Below, piece by piece: positions 52,422 to 62,025 of a stretch of 64,000 bases of DNA; position 1 is the first letter of the stretch; each line of letters begins with the position of its first letter. The stretch spans positions 218,977 through 282,976 of the forward strand of contig JBEBHP010000004.1 of NCBI GenBank assembly GCA_040080835.1, written 5' to 3'. The notes under the pieces were generated by a model that saw only the letters and a program-made list of their open reading frames with translations, did no database searches and was not told the DNA's origin. Position numbers and translations under genes: made by a program. Source of the stretch: SZUA-430 sp040080835 (GTDB taxonomy: Bacteria > Pseudomonadota > Alphaproteobacteria > Micropepsales > Micropepsaceae).

Positions 52422-55400
52422 ATGAGCTGGAAAACTTTGACCGGGTGCATGTTCGGAGCTGTGCTTGCAGCCGAATTGCTGGTCATGCTCGGGTTCGATT
52501 ATTTCCCCTGGATCGTCGCAAAGGGACAGATGCGCGCTTTGGTGGATGCGTCCGCCATAGGCGCGTGCTCATCTGTGGCGTATTTCATGCTGCAGCGATA
52601 TGTGCGCAGAAATGGACTGCGCGCTAGCGACTGGCAGGGAGCCATCGTCGTGTTTCTTGTCGCGGCGGGCTTTGAGACCGTGTTTCATCCGCTCTCAGAA
52701 CACCTCGGGTCCGGGCAATTGCCAATCGATGTGGACTTGCTGAACGCGCTGCTCACGGCCGCGACAGTGTCAGGGTTTTCAGGTTGGCTTCAGGTCGTTG
52801 AGGCCCAGGTTGAAGTGCTGGCATGTGCCATCCCGTTTTCCATTCGCAATCTCGGTGGATCAATCATTGCTGGCGTGGTCATAAGTGCCGTATGCGTTTC
52901 TGCGCTCGCTGGAATTCGGGAAGTGAACCAGGGGCTGCTTTTTGTTGAGAGACAATCGACTACCCAGATGACTGGCGGACTGGCGAGGCTCAGCAGCCTC
53001 GGTCAAAAGATTGGGCGGCTTGCACTGCTGGACCTGGAAACTGGAGCCGAGGGCCCAAGGCTGCTGAACACCGTGAACGCCGCGAAGGCGAGCAGTTACC
53101 AAGTGTTGCAGTCTACCAAACGCTATGCCGAGCGCAACGGAACGGAGTCCATACCATACCGAAACATTCCCAGTGTTTCGTCGCTCGAGCGTTCATGGGC
53201 TCGTGTGTCAGGCGTTGCATATCAATTTATGAAAGCCACGGACGCCGACAAGCATCTCATATTGCAGAGTTTGCAGGACGCGATCGATGAGTTTGTGTCG
53301 GTGGCAGATGTGTGGGTTGTATCCGTGGCAGCACGCGAGAAGAGCAGCACGAGGGACCTTAGTTCGGGACGGGGTAATTTGCTGACAAGTGTCATCGCCT
53401 TCCTTATGGCAGCTGGCGTGCTCTGGCCGTTGATGCGGCTGATGGGTGCGCAAAAAGTCAGGATTGGGTTCTCGCTCTCTGAAGCTGAACGGCTGAATGC
53501 CGATCTCACGGCATATCAGCGTGCGCTTGATGAGCACGCAATCGTGGCAGTTACAGATCTCAAAGGCACCATCGTGCTGGCGAATGACAAGTTCTGCGCG
53601 ATCTCGGGCTATAGTCGTGAGGAGTTGCTGGGACAAAATCACCGCATTGTGAAATCAGGTGTGCACCCGGCCCAACTTTACAGTGATATGTGGCAGACGA
53701 TCTACCAGGGGCGTACCTGGCGTGGCGAGGTTTGCAACAAGGCGAAGTGTGGCAAGCTGTACTGGGTAGACACATGTGTCATGCCGCTGATTGGTTCCGA
53801 CGGTCGTCCTGAAAAATTTGTTTCAATCCGCTATGACATCACTGAGAAGAAACTGTCGGAATTGAAGGCTGAGCGCAGGCGCAGAATTGAAGCGCGCCTT
53901 GCAGACATGCGAAGCGAGTTCATGTCGAGTGGCGCCATCTACGTGACCCTGCCTACGGCTTTGGAAGAGCTGAATGTCCTGACGCACTCGAAGGCCGCCA
54001 TGGTATGCGAGCTTGGTCGGACCAGGGAAGGTTCTGCATGGGGCATGATGCTGGGACATCATTCGGCGCTACCTGTAGGTTCGCATCCGAAGGCGTTTGA
54101 ACGGCCGGCGTTGCTGAACCTTGGCGAGCAGCATGCCATCGTCAGGGAGGTGATGTTGCAGGGCGCGTTGTTCGGCGGGCTGAATGGTCGTGAATTGGGT
54201 GCAGACAGGTTCGTCGGCTATCCGGTCGATGTCGGATTTGAGCTTTGCGGCATTCTGATGCTGGAACAGTCGTCGGAACTCGAGGTGTGCAAGGATGAAA
54301 TCCAGCTGTTCATCGCTGGACTGTCGGATATTCTTTCTACCCGCAAGGAGGCGGACCGGCGCAAGAGTGAAGAGGAAAAAACAAAGCTGCTTGCGAAGCG
54401 GGATCCCCTGACGGGGCTTGGAAACCGGCGGGACCTGATGGAGGAGTTCAACCGTCGCGCTCAGGATCCGAACGCAAAATTTGCATTTCAGCTGATTGAC
54501 CTTGATCGCTTCAAGCCCATCAACGACACTTACGGACACATTGTAGGCGATACTGTGCTGCGTGTGGTGGCGGAGCGTCTCCGATCTGCCGGACAGGGTG
54601 ATATTGCCGTTGCGCGGATCGGCGGAGACGAGTTCGCGGTTCTGACCGAAGCGAACACCATGGAAGATGGAAAAGCGGCACTGGCGTTGGCGAGACAGGT
54701 GCTTTCGGAGCTTGCTGCGCCTATAGCGTGCGCGGGACACTCAATCGCCGTGGGTGCGTCGGTGGGCGTGGCGCTCTATCCCAGGGATGGCCGCACATTT
54801 CAGGAACTGCTACACCGTGCTGACGCTGCAATGTACAGGGCGAAAAGCAATCGTACAGGGGCCGAGATCTTCAACGCGAGCATTGACGATGGGTTGCGAC
54901 GAAGGGCGGAGCTGGAGTCGGATCTGAAGCTCGCCATAGACGCGGGTGAGATTGTTCCACATTTCCAGCCCTATGTTGACCTGAAGCTTGGCTATGTGGT
55001 TGGCCATGAAGTACTTGCCAGGTGGAACCACAGGCGTCACGGGGAGGTGCCGCCAACTGAATTCATTCACATCGCCGAGGAAGCAGGGCTTGTGGACAAG
55101 CTGTTCTGGCAGTTGCTCCGCATTGCCTGCACGAAACACGTGAAAGCCGGCTTGCGAACAGTGCTGTCGGTCAATCTTTCGCCCATACAGATCAAGAACC
55201 CCATATTTGCGAAGCAACTGAACGATGAGCTTTCCGGGATCGGCTTTCCGCACGAGCTTCTGGAGTTTGAAATCACCGAGTCGTCAGTGATCGGTGATGT
55301 CGAGCGCGCGCGTCCGTTGCTCCTGTTGCTGAAGAGCTGCGGGATCAGAATTGCCCTAGATGATTTTGGTACGGGCTATTCGTCGTTGGCGTTGCTGCGC

Positions 55401-55703
55401 ACGATGCCCATCAGCAAGTTGAAAATTGACAGGTCGTTTACGCTGGATCTGGAAACAAACAACGGTACCGGCGTTACGATCATCAACGCAATTCTCGGCA
55501 TTGCCCATGCCCTGGATCTGGAAGTCACGGCCGAAGGAATTGAATCGGTTGCTGTAGCAAGTGATCTTTGTGCCAAGGGTTGTAACTACGGCCAGGGGCA
55601 TTTGTATGCTGCAGCCCAGGCTGAATTCAGTGCTGATGTTGCATATGATGGCTGGAAGGATCAGCCCCAGTTCCAGGCAATGCCCAGAGCTGCGCTCTAT
55701 TGA
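52422..55703 (+). CDS. Membrane-anchored PAS-GGDEF-EAL c-di-GMP protein
   Basis: 1093 residues. N-terminal membrane helices (about 1-30, 40-58, 66-85, 145-170) and a periplasmic-like segment up to a helix near 330, then PAS (about 370-480, IVLANDKFCAISGYSREELLGQNHRIVKSG), a GAF-like linker, GGDEF with the intact motif at 734-738 (RIGGDEF), and EAL with EVL at 863-865, DDFGTGYSS, and the KIDRSF motif. Both catalytic cores look able to work. The residue pattern RxxD of the inhibitory site is not seen. Such proteins make or break c-di-GMP. The 52419 GTG is an alternative start. Confidence 0.92.
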   Translation: MSWKTLTGCMFGAVLAAELLVMLGFDYFPWIVAKGQMRALVDASAIGACSSVAYFMLQRYVRRNGLRASDWQGAIVVFLVAAGFETVFHPLSEHLGSGQLPIDVDLLNALLTAATVSGFSGWLQVVEAQVEVLACAIPFSIRNLGGSIIAGVVISAVCVSALAGIREVNQGLLFVERQSTTQMTGGLARLSSLGQKIGRLALLDLETGAEGPRLLNTVNAAKASSYQVLQSTKRYAERNGTESIPYRNIPSVSSLERSWARVSGVAYQFMKATDADKHLILQSLQDAIDEFVSVADVWVVSVAAREKSSTRDLSSGRGNLLTSVIAFLMAAGVLWPLMRLMGAQKVRIGFSLSEAERLNADLTAYQRALDEHAIVAVTDLKGTIVLANDKFCAISGYSREELLGQNHRIVKSGVHPAQLYSDMWQTIYQGRTWRGEVCNKAKCGKLYWVDTCVMPLIGSDGRPEKFVSIRYDITEKKLSELKAERRRRIEARLADMRSEFMSSGAIYVTLPTALEELNVLTHSKAAMVCELGRTREGSAWGMMLGHHSALPVGSHPKAFERPALLNLGEQHAIVREVMLQGALFGGLNGRELGADRFVGYPVDVGFELCGILMLEQSSELEVCKDEIQLFIAGLSDILSTRKEADRRKSEEEKTKLLAKRDPLTGLGNRRDLMEEFNRRAQDPNAKFAFQLIDLDRFKPINDTYGHIVGDTVLRVVAERLRSAGQGDIAVARIGGDEFAVLTEANTMEDGKAALALARQVLSELAAPIACAGHSIAVGASVGVALYPRDGRTFQELLHRADAAMYRAKSNRTGAEIFNASIDDGLRRRAELESDLKLAIDAGEIVPHFQPYVDLKLGYVVGHEVLARWNHRRHGEVPPTEFIHIAEEAGLVDKLFWQLLRIACTKHVKAGLRTVLSVNLSPIQIKNPIFAKQLNDELSGIGFPHELLEFEITESSVIGDVERARPLLLLLKSCGIRIALDDFGTGYSSLALLRTMPISKLKIDRSFTLDLETNNGTGVTIINAILGIAHALDLEVTAEGIESVAVASDLCAKGCNYGQGHLYAAAQAEFSADVAYDGWKDQPQFQAMPRAALY

Positions 55704-55782
55704 GCGGGCGGCCGCGTACCAGCCGGGGCACTGCTAATTATTGACGCGTTTGCAGGCTTCGCGTTTGGTGGTAACCGGGTGC

Positions 55783-56355
55783 ATGCTTGATGCATTTTTG
55801 ACTTCTTCGATGGTTGTTGCGTTTGCCGAGATTGGCGACAAGACTCAATTGCTGGCCATCATTCTTGCGACGCGTTTCAGGAAGCCGCTGCCGGTTGTCT
55901 GCGGGATTTTTTTTGCCACCATCGCCAATCACTTCCTTGCCGCACTGGCGGGTTCTGCGGTGGCGGGCCTGCTGGAAGGTTTCTGGTTTCGATGTCTCGT
56001 GGGGGCGTCATTCGTTGCTATGGCGATCTGGACCCTTGTCCCGGACAGTATGGATGGAGACACACGTCAGGATGAGCGATATGGCGCATTTACCACCACT
56101 CTGATTGCGTTCTTCCTGGTGGAAATGGGGGACAAGACTCAAGTTGCGACTGTCGCGCTGGGTGCCCGGTTTCACGATGTGATTGCGGTTACGATGGGCA
56201 CAACAATCGGCATGATGATTGCCAATGTGCCAGCAGTATTTGTTGGTCACGAATTGCTCCAATTTGTTCCTCTCAAGGTGGTCCGGTTTATTGCCGCCGC
56301 GCTGTTTTTGATCATAGGCGGGCTGATTTTGGCGCAAGCGACCGGCCTGGTTTAG
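55783..56355 (+). CDS. TMEM165/GDT1 family transporter
   Basis: 190-residue membrane protein with two repeats of the UPF0016 signature: EIGDKTQLLAIILATRF (about 15-31) and EMGDKTQVATVALGARF (about 109-125), each within helices. The family exports or imports Mn2+/Ca2+ in exchange for protons. The ATG at 55783 is preferred to a TTG at 55741. It lies between the GGDEF/EAL gene and a hydrolase with no shared function visible. Confidence 0.9.
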   Translation: MLDAFLTSSMVVAFAEIGDKTQLLAIILATRFRKPLPVVCGIFFATIANHFLAALAGSAVAGLLEGFWFRCLVGASFVAMAIWTLVPDSMDGDTRQDERYGAFTTTLIAFFLVEMGDKTQVATVALGARFHDVIAVTMGTTIGMMIANVPAVFVGHELLQFVPLKVVRFIAAALFLIIGGLILAQATGLV

Positions 56356-56543
56356 CTCGGTCGCCGCGTTGCGTTCTGATGGTGTCCGGGGTCTGCTTCG
56401 ACCGGCGATCCGGGCAAGGCTTTTGATTTGAGACGGAGAGCGGTGTAGTGACTGTTCAAGACCATTCCATTCACCTGTGTGCCGATGCTGTTTCGTAGCG
56501 CGGAAACAGGTTCTGCGGTTGAACACAGGAAAAGGTACCTGGC

Positions 56544-57404
56544 ATGAGCAATGAGCGCACGTTCGATTTTGTTGCTGCAGATGGCACACGGATTGCTGCA
56601 TTTCACTGGCCTGCGGTCGGTGAAGTGCGCGGGTTGCTGCAGATTTCCCACGGCATGGGAGAGCATGCCCTTCGGTATCTGCCAAGAATGTCGATACTGC
56701 GGGATGCAGGGTTTTCGATTTATGCGGAAGATCACCGTGGTCACGGCAAGACAGCATCGAAGGACGCGCTTGGGGATTTTGGACCTGGCGGATTTTCGGG
56801 CATCGTGGACGATATGGCCGCGCTGAGCCGGATTGCGAAGCGAGAAAATCCGGGCAAGAAGCTCGTGCTCCTTGGACATAGTCTGGGGTCGTTTGCCCTG
56901 CAGATTTACCTGCTGACGCACAGCGCGCTGATCGATGGGGCGGTGCTTTCGGGGTCGGCGGCGCTTGACCTGATGCCTCCGCCTGATCCGGATGCAGGAG
57001 GCCTCGAAGCCTTCAATGCCTCCTTCGAACCAGCACGAACCAAGTTTGACTGGCTGTCCCGCGATGAAACGGAGGTCGACAAGTATGTGGGCGATCCGCT
57101 TTGTGGATTTTCAGCTAGCCCTAATTCGATGATTTCAATTTTTGCGGCTGCGGCGCCCTTGTTTGATAGCGATGCGCTGAAGCGGATACGGGCTGACCTT
57201 CCGATCTATCTTTTTGCCGGTGACAAGGATCCGCTGAACGGCGGACTGGCGTTTCTGGCGCCCCTTGTAGACCGCTACAGGGCCGCCGGCGTCAGAGACG
57301 TGCAAAGTCGCTTTTATCCCGGTGGCCGACACGAAATGCTGAATGAGACCAATCGGGCTCAAGTTCTGGCCGATCTGAAGGCGTGGCTGGACCACGTGGT
57401 CTGA
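56544..57404 (+). CDS. Alpha/beta hydrolase (monoacylglycerol lipase-like)
   Basis: 286 residues. ISHGMGEHALRY (about 34-45), YAEDHRGHGKT, the nucleophile GHSLGS (Ser about 115), GDKDPLNGG with the acid and RHEMLNETNR with the base His form the serine hydrolase set found in lysophospholipase/monoacylglycerol lipases. It has no signal peptide. Substrate is not settled. It is monocistronic as far as can be seen. Confidence 0.87.
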   Translation: MSNERTFDFVAADGTRIAAFHWPAVGEVRGLLQISHGMGEHALRYLPRMSILRDAGFSIYAEDHRGHGKTASKDALGDFGPGGFSGIVDDMAALSRIAKRENPGKKLVLLGHSLGSFALQIYLLTHSALIDGAVLSGSAALDLMPPPDPDAGGLEAFNASFEPARTKFDWLSRDETEVDKYVGDPLCGFSASPNSMISIFAAAAPLFDSDALKRIRADLPIYLFAGDKDPLNGGLAFLAPLVDRYRAAGVRDVQSRFYPGGRHEMLNETNRAQVLADLKAWLDHVV

Positions 57405-57579
57405 GCTGACGGTCACCCGGGAACACCGAAAGTGTGCCTGAATGAGGCACTATTACTGTGCATCGTGTACGGAACAAATTGGTGCATTGTCGCCCGGCAG
57501 GGTATCGGTTTGGCCATAATCTGGACAGTTGAATCCATTTCTTAACGGGGTGCTAAGCAGTATTGCGTAAGATTCAGCG

Positions 57580-58185
57580 ATGTCGAGTTTCACAACCCCA
57601 CATGTCGAAGGGCAAGGCGTGACATCGCAGGGTGTCCCAATCCTGGTGGAGCCCGGGGTTGAGTTTGCGACGCCTGAGTTGCAGCTGGTCTTGAAGCTGT
57701 GGAACGAGAAGCGCGGCAACAGACAATTTCCGGCCCGAGCAGATTTTTCAATGCGGGATCTCAAGACGGTCCTTAGAAATCTCGTCTTTATGGAGTCGAC
57801 CGAATCCAGTGATGGGTACCGGTTTTTTGTCAGGTACATGGGCTCCGAACTGGATAACCAGCTGATGCCGATGACCGGTCACTTTGCAGACGAAGTACTT
57901 CCAGAGTATTTCAAAAAGAAGTGGCAGGCTGTGTGGAGCAAAGCCATGGCGAGCCAGGTGCCAGTGCGCTCACTGGCCCGAGCAGAATTTCGTGCCCGGC
58001 GATATTTGTGCGTTGAAGGGTTCTATGCTCCCCTGTCCGATGGAGGCAACGTCGCCAACATGTTGATGGCTGTCGTCTACTACCACGAAATCGAGTCCAG
58101 CGATTTGAAGACCCGCCAAATTGCCGAGCAACTTCAAGCGCAGTTTGATTGCAAGAATTCCATGCGCGAGATTATTGGCGCTTAA
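57580..58185 (+). CDS. PAS domain (PAS_5 type) protein, second copy
   Basis: 201 residues with a disordered N-terminal part and then a PAS_5-type domain: LQLVLKLWNEKRGNRQFPARADFSMRDLKTVLRNL and YRFFVRYMGSELDNQLM. It differs in detail from the 34523 protein. Role unknown. Confidence 0.8.
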   Translation: MSSFTTPHVEGQGVTSQGVPILVEPGVEFATPELQLVLKLWNEKRGNRQFPARADFSMRDLKTVLRNLVFMESTESSDGYRFFVRYMGSELDNQLMPMTGHFADEVLPEYFKKKWQAVWSKAMASQVPVRSLARAEFRARRYLCVEGFYAPLSDGGNVANMLMAVVYYHEIESSDLKTRQIAEQLQAQFDCKNSMREIIGA

Positions 58186-58194
58186 ATCAACACG

Positions 58195-58887
58195 CTACTC
58201 CAGCAATTTTGGCTGCAGGCTGATCTCGCTGACAAGATCAGGTTCGTCCCTCACGCGTGATGAGTTCAGTCGCCGCGATACCGGAATAGCCTTCAGGTCG
58301 CTTTCGTTGGCCGGCTTCAGCAGTTCAAGCCCTTTTCCAAATGACAGCCATTCGTTCATTTCAGTCCTGTTCAGCAGGACAGGCATGCGGTCATGATACT
58401 TACTCACAAACTTGTTCGCGTCAGTTATGATCATAGTCGCCGATTGGACGCTTTCCTTGGGATTCACGGGGTTGATCCAGGATTCCCAAAGACCTGCTAT
58501 CAGGAAGACAGGGCCCGTTGCGGGTGTAAAATACCAGGGTTGCTTGCCGTCACTTGTATCCTGCCATTCGTAGGTTCCGCTCGCCGGAATGATGCATCGC
58601 TTCGTCCTGAACGCCGAGCGAAAGGTTGGCTTTTCAGCAACAGTTTCGGCGCGGGCATTGAATGTTGCGGGCAACTCCTTCAACGGTTTCTTCCACCAGG
58701 GTGGCACCAGTCCCCACCTCATGCGCTGCAGTGCGTGTCCACGATCAGAAGCAGAAAGGACAACAGTGATCTGCTGCGTTGGGCAAATGCTGAATCGAGG
58801 TTCAAGATTTCCCAATGGCTGACCGAAAAAATCGAAATATGCGTGGAGATCGCCATATGAGAATTGCTGGGTGAACCGGCCGCACAT
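58195..58887 (-). CDS. SOS response-associated (SRAP) peptidase, YedK/HMCES family
   Basis: 230 residues beginning MCGRFTQQ with Cys2 as the nucleophile after Met removal. Other catalytic residues are Glu in SGTYEWQ (about 108) and His in KYHDRMPVLL (about 171). The family binds and protects abasic sites in single-stranded DNA by a covalent bond through Cys2. No LexA box is obvious upstream. Confidence 0.92.
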   Translation of the reverse strand: MCGRFTQQFSYGDLHAYFDFFGQPLGNLEPRFSICPTQQITVVLSASDRGHALQRMRWGLVPPWWKKPLKELPATFNARAETVAEKPTFRSAFRTKRCIIPASGTYEWQDTSDGKQPWYFTPATGPVFLIAGLWESWINPVNPKESVQSATMIITDANKFVSKYHDRMPVLLNRTEMNEWLSFGKGLELLKPANESDLKAIPVSRRLNSSRVRDEPDLVSEISLQPKLLE

Positions 58888-59159
58888 GATGGGTTGCTCT
58901 TCCTCAACAGCGCGCGAAGGGCGCGCTATAGGTTATACGATGGCTACCGGGCAAATACAGCGGCCGATTGCCCGGAGCCGCTTACGTGACAACTGCCGGA
59001 TGTCAGAGACGAGGTTGAGGTCGCTGGGATGCGCGGGCTCAGGTCAATTGTCGTTCAATTTAACGCCGTTGTCGCGGGTGCGGGCGGTTTGAAACCGGCG
59101 CTACGCTGCGGTAGAAAGGCTGCGTTCAATCCAGCTGAAAATGCGGCCCAGGGGACCTT

Positions 59160-61118
59160 ATGACCATTTCCAAGATTGCGACTTTTGCCTTCGCGTTACT
59201 CATCGGAGCGGTATCGATAGAGCCTTCGATGGCAAAGCCCGGGCCGGCTGAGTACGGCGGGCATGCAACGATAAGAAATTTGCGAATTTCGCCAGACGGG
59301 AAATACGTGGCGATGATCGCGAATGATCACGACAATGATGTGGTGACGATCTCCAAAATCGGTGGCGGCATTTGCAAGCTCGGCAATGGCGGGAACAAGG
59401 TGAGAGGCCTGGTTTGGGCAAACAGTGAACGACTTGCCGTTGTTGTCTCTGTTACGGGACGGCCAGCTTGGTGGCCCAGCTGGTACAAGGGCGAATGGAG
59501 TCAACCCTACAGCGTGGACGTGAATTGCAAGAATGCGGTCAAACTGAATGGCAACAGCATCATTGGTCGGACACCCGATGGTGAAGTGCTGATGGAGGTT
59601 GTGTCCTTGAATGATACGACTGAGTCAGCTGGCAGTGCAGGGCGCTGGACGAAGACTCAATCAAAGATCACAGTTCACAAGGTCAATCCTTATACGGGCA
59701 AAGGGCCTCGGTACGAAAACGGCAGTGACTTCACATATGCGTGGGCGGCGGATGCCAGTGGTCGCGTCCGGTTCCGTTCGGACTACGATGACGGAAATTT
59801 CCGGACAATCACGTTTGCGCGCATTGGGGAATCGTCTGAATGGGTCAGGGTTCACGACGGACGGGACTTCAAAGACCTGGAAGATTCCGAATTTGACGTG
59901 TTGGGCGTTGGTTTGCGCCCGGATACTGCGTTGGTTCGGACCCGAAATGGTGGTGACCGTTATGGGATTTTTGAATTTGATTTGAGATCCAAAGTATTTA
60001 CTCGACCGGTGTTTCAACATCCAAGAGTGGATGTGAGCGGCGTGGTCTATGGCGGTTCAGACGCCGAACCGATTGGCGCTTCGTATGTTGACGATATCCC
60101 CAAGACGGCGTTCTTCGACAAAACCTATGCGCAAATGCAGGCCGATCTGGAGGCAACATTTCCGGGTGAAAATGCAAGAGTGGTGTCGGTGTCTACTGAT
60201 CGCAAGCAGTATATCGCTTACGTAGAGGGAGCGACAAATCCTGCCGGTGTGTTTCACTATGTCGACACAAGTTCGGGTGAAATCTCTGCGGTCGGAAAAG
60301 CATATCCGGCTCTTACTGCTGCGGATGTCGGTTCTGTCAAGTATTTCACCTATCCAGCGCGCGATGGGTTGGCGATACCCGCTTATTTGACCCTGCCGAA
60401 TGGTTCTTCGGGCAGGAACCTGCCGCTCGTTGTCATGCCGCATGGTGGACCTGAGGCTCGTGATGTTGGGGGCTACGATCAGTGGGCGCAGTTTCTGGCT
60501 TCGCGCGGATATGCAGTACTGCAGCCCCAGTTCCGCGGGTCTGATGGATACGGCAAAGCGTTCCGCAATGCTGGCAGACGTGAGTGGGGTCTCAAGACGC
60601 AGAATGACATCAGTGATGGTGTGAAGCATCTGACCAGCACGGGGGTAGCTGATGGAGCTCGTGTGTGTATCGTGGGCTGGTCCTATGGCGGCTACGCGAC
60701 ACTTGCCGGCATGACGTTGACGCCAGAGCTTTACCGTTGCGGTGTGGCTGGCGCAGGTGTTGCTGACCTTCCGAAAATGCTCGCTTGGGAGAGCAAAAAC
60801 TATGGACGGGATCTGCGCGACGAAGACTACTGGGTACGTGTCATGGGGCATCCCATTCGTGACAGCGCAAAGCTTGAAGCGGCATCACCCGCTCGATTGG
60901 CCGCCAATATCAGGGGACCAATCCTCATGATCCACGGCAAGGATGATACCGTGGTTCCACTTGAGCAGAGCCAGATCATGCTTGATGCGATGAAAGCGGC
61001 CAACAAGAATGGGCAGCTGGTGGTGGTCGGCGGCGACGATCACTGGCTGTCGAAGTCGACAACCGGTGTCGAGTTCTTCACACTGCTGGACAGTTTCCTG
61101 GGCACGAACCTGAAGTAA
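59160..61118 (+). CDS. S9 family (prolyl oligopeptidase-type) serine peptidase, exported
   Basis: 652 residues with a signal peptide (to SMA, about residue 25) and an N-terminal beta-propeller (about 35-370, IRNLRISPDGKYVAMIAND). The C-terminal hydrolase has GWSYGGYATLAG (Ser508), HGKDDTVVPL (Asp about 594) and GDDHWLS (His about 626). It would act in the periplasm on short peptides. A perfect hairpin at 61139-61168 follows and separates it from panC. Confidence 0.9.
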   Translation: MTISKIATFAFALLIGAVSIEPSMAKPGPAEYGGHATIRNLRISPDGKYVAMIANDHDNDVVTISKIGGGICKLGNGGNKVRGLVWANSERLAVVVSVTGRPAWWPSWYKGEWSQPYSVDVNCKNAVKLNGNSIIGRTPDGEVLMEVVSLNDTTESAGSAGRWTKTQSKITVHKVNPYTGKGPRYENGSDFTYAWAADASGRVRFRSDYDDGNFRTITFARIGESSEWVRVHDGRDFKDLEDSEFDVLGVGLRPDTALVRTRNGGDRYGIFEFDLRSKVFTRPVFQHPRVDVSGVVYGGSDAEPIGASYVDDIPKTAFFDKTYAQMQADLEATFPGENARVVSVSTDRKQYIAYVEGATNPAGVFHYVDTSSGEISAVGKAYPALTAADVGSVKYFTYPARDGLAIPAYLTLPNGSSGRNLPLVVMPHGGPEARDVGGYDQWAQFLASRGYAVLQPQFRGSDGYGKAFRNAGRREWGLKTQNDISDGVKHLTSTGVADGARVCIVGWSYGGYATLAGMTLTPELYRCGVAGAGVADLPKMLAWESKNYGRDLRDEDYWVRVMGHPIRDSAKLEAASPARLAANIRGPILMIHGKDDTVVPLEQSQIMLDAMKAANKNGQLVVVGGDDHWLSKSTTGVEFFTLLDSFLGTNLK

Positions 61119-61138
61119 GTCTGGCAGATTTGTGTTGC

Positions 61139-61168
61139 ACGGCGGCCGCTGGAAACAGTGGCCGTTGT
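61139..61168. terminator. Bidirectional terminator-like hairpin between S9 peptidase and panC
   Basis: A 13-bp stem (61139-61151 with 61156-61168) including three G-T wobbles closes on a GGAAAC tetraloop-type turn, between two converging genes. The T-tract is short on plus. Confidence 0.6.
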
Positions 61169-62025
61169 CATTTGTAGGCGGGAATATTGTCGATCAGGCG
61201 CACGCGGCCGAGGTTTGCTGCGGCCAGCAATCGTGCCGGTTCGCTGAGCGACTGCAATGGCATCAGGTCGCGCTCGGCACGCAGTTCAAAATATTCGATG
61301 GATGAGAACCCTGCAGCGAGGATTGCCGTTCTTGCGCCCTGATAGATGGTTTCTGCGGGTTTGCCCTTCCTGAAGGCATCGGCGGCGATGGTGAGCTGCC
61401 GGGCGAGTTCAGGTGCAAGTTTCCGTTCTTCCAGGGTCAGCCTCGCGTTGCGCGATGACATGGCCAGACCGTCGGATTCCCGGACAGTCGGGTGCGCCAC
61501 GATCCCGATGGGAATGTCCAGGTCGCGCGTCATGCGGCGCACGACGTGAAGCTGCTGATAGTCTTTCTCGCCCAACACTGCGAAATCAGCCTGGCTTTGG
61601 TTGAAGAGCTTGGCGACGATCGTTGCTACGCCTTCAAAATGCCCCGGCCTGAAGGCGCCGCACAGGCCCTCGCTTACCCGAGAGACTGTGATTTTGGTTG
61701 CGAAATCTTCCGGGTACATTTCCTTTTGCTCGGGCGCAAACAACAGGTCGACGCCTGCCTCGGCCAGCATTCTGCTGTCGGCTTCCAGAGTTCGCGGGTA
61801 GTTGGCAAGGTCGCTGGGATTGTTGAACTGTGTCGGGTTCACGAAGATCGAAACTATGGTGCGATCAGTCAATGTGCGGGCCATTCGCACGATCTCAAGG
61901 TGCCCCTTGTGCAGTGCGCCCATTGTAGGCACCAGGGTTGACTTGAGCGAAGCACCTTTCCATTCGCTTACGGCCTTGCGAAGGTCTGCGACTGATCGGA
62001 CTGTGATGAGGTTGTGTTTTGTCAT
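61168..62025 (-). CDS. panC: Pantoate--beta-alanine ligase PanC
   Basis: 285-residue enzyme of pantothenate synthesis joining pantoate and beta-alanine with ATP. PTMGALHKGHLEIV lies at about 33-46 with the HxGH motif, and GEKDYQQLHVVRRM and AMSSRNARLTLEER carry the other nucleotide contacts. Start overlaps the panB stop by ATGA, so panB and panC form an operon. Confidence 0.95.
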   Translation of the reverse strand: MTKHNLITVRSVADLRKAVSEWKGASLKSTLVPTMGALHKGHLEIVRMARTLTDRTIVSIFVNPTQFNNPSDLANYPRTLEADSRMLAEAGVDLLFAPEQKEMYPEDFATKITVSRVSEGLCGAFRPGHFEGVATIVAKLFNQSQADFAVLGEKDYQQLHVVRRMTRDLDIPIGIVAHPTVRESDGLAMSSRNARLTLEERKLAPELARQLTIAADAFRKGKPAETIYQGARTAILAAGFSSIEYFELRAERDLMPLQSLSEPARLLAAANLGRVRLIDNIPAYK

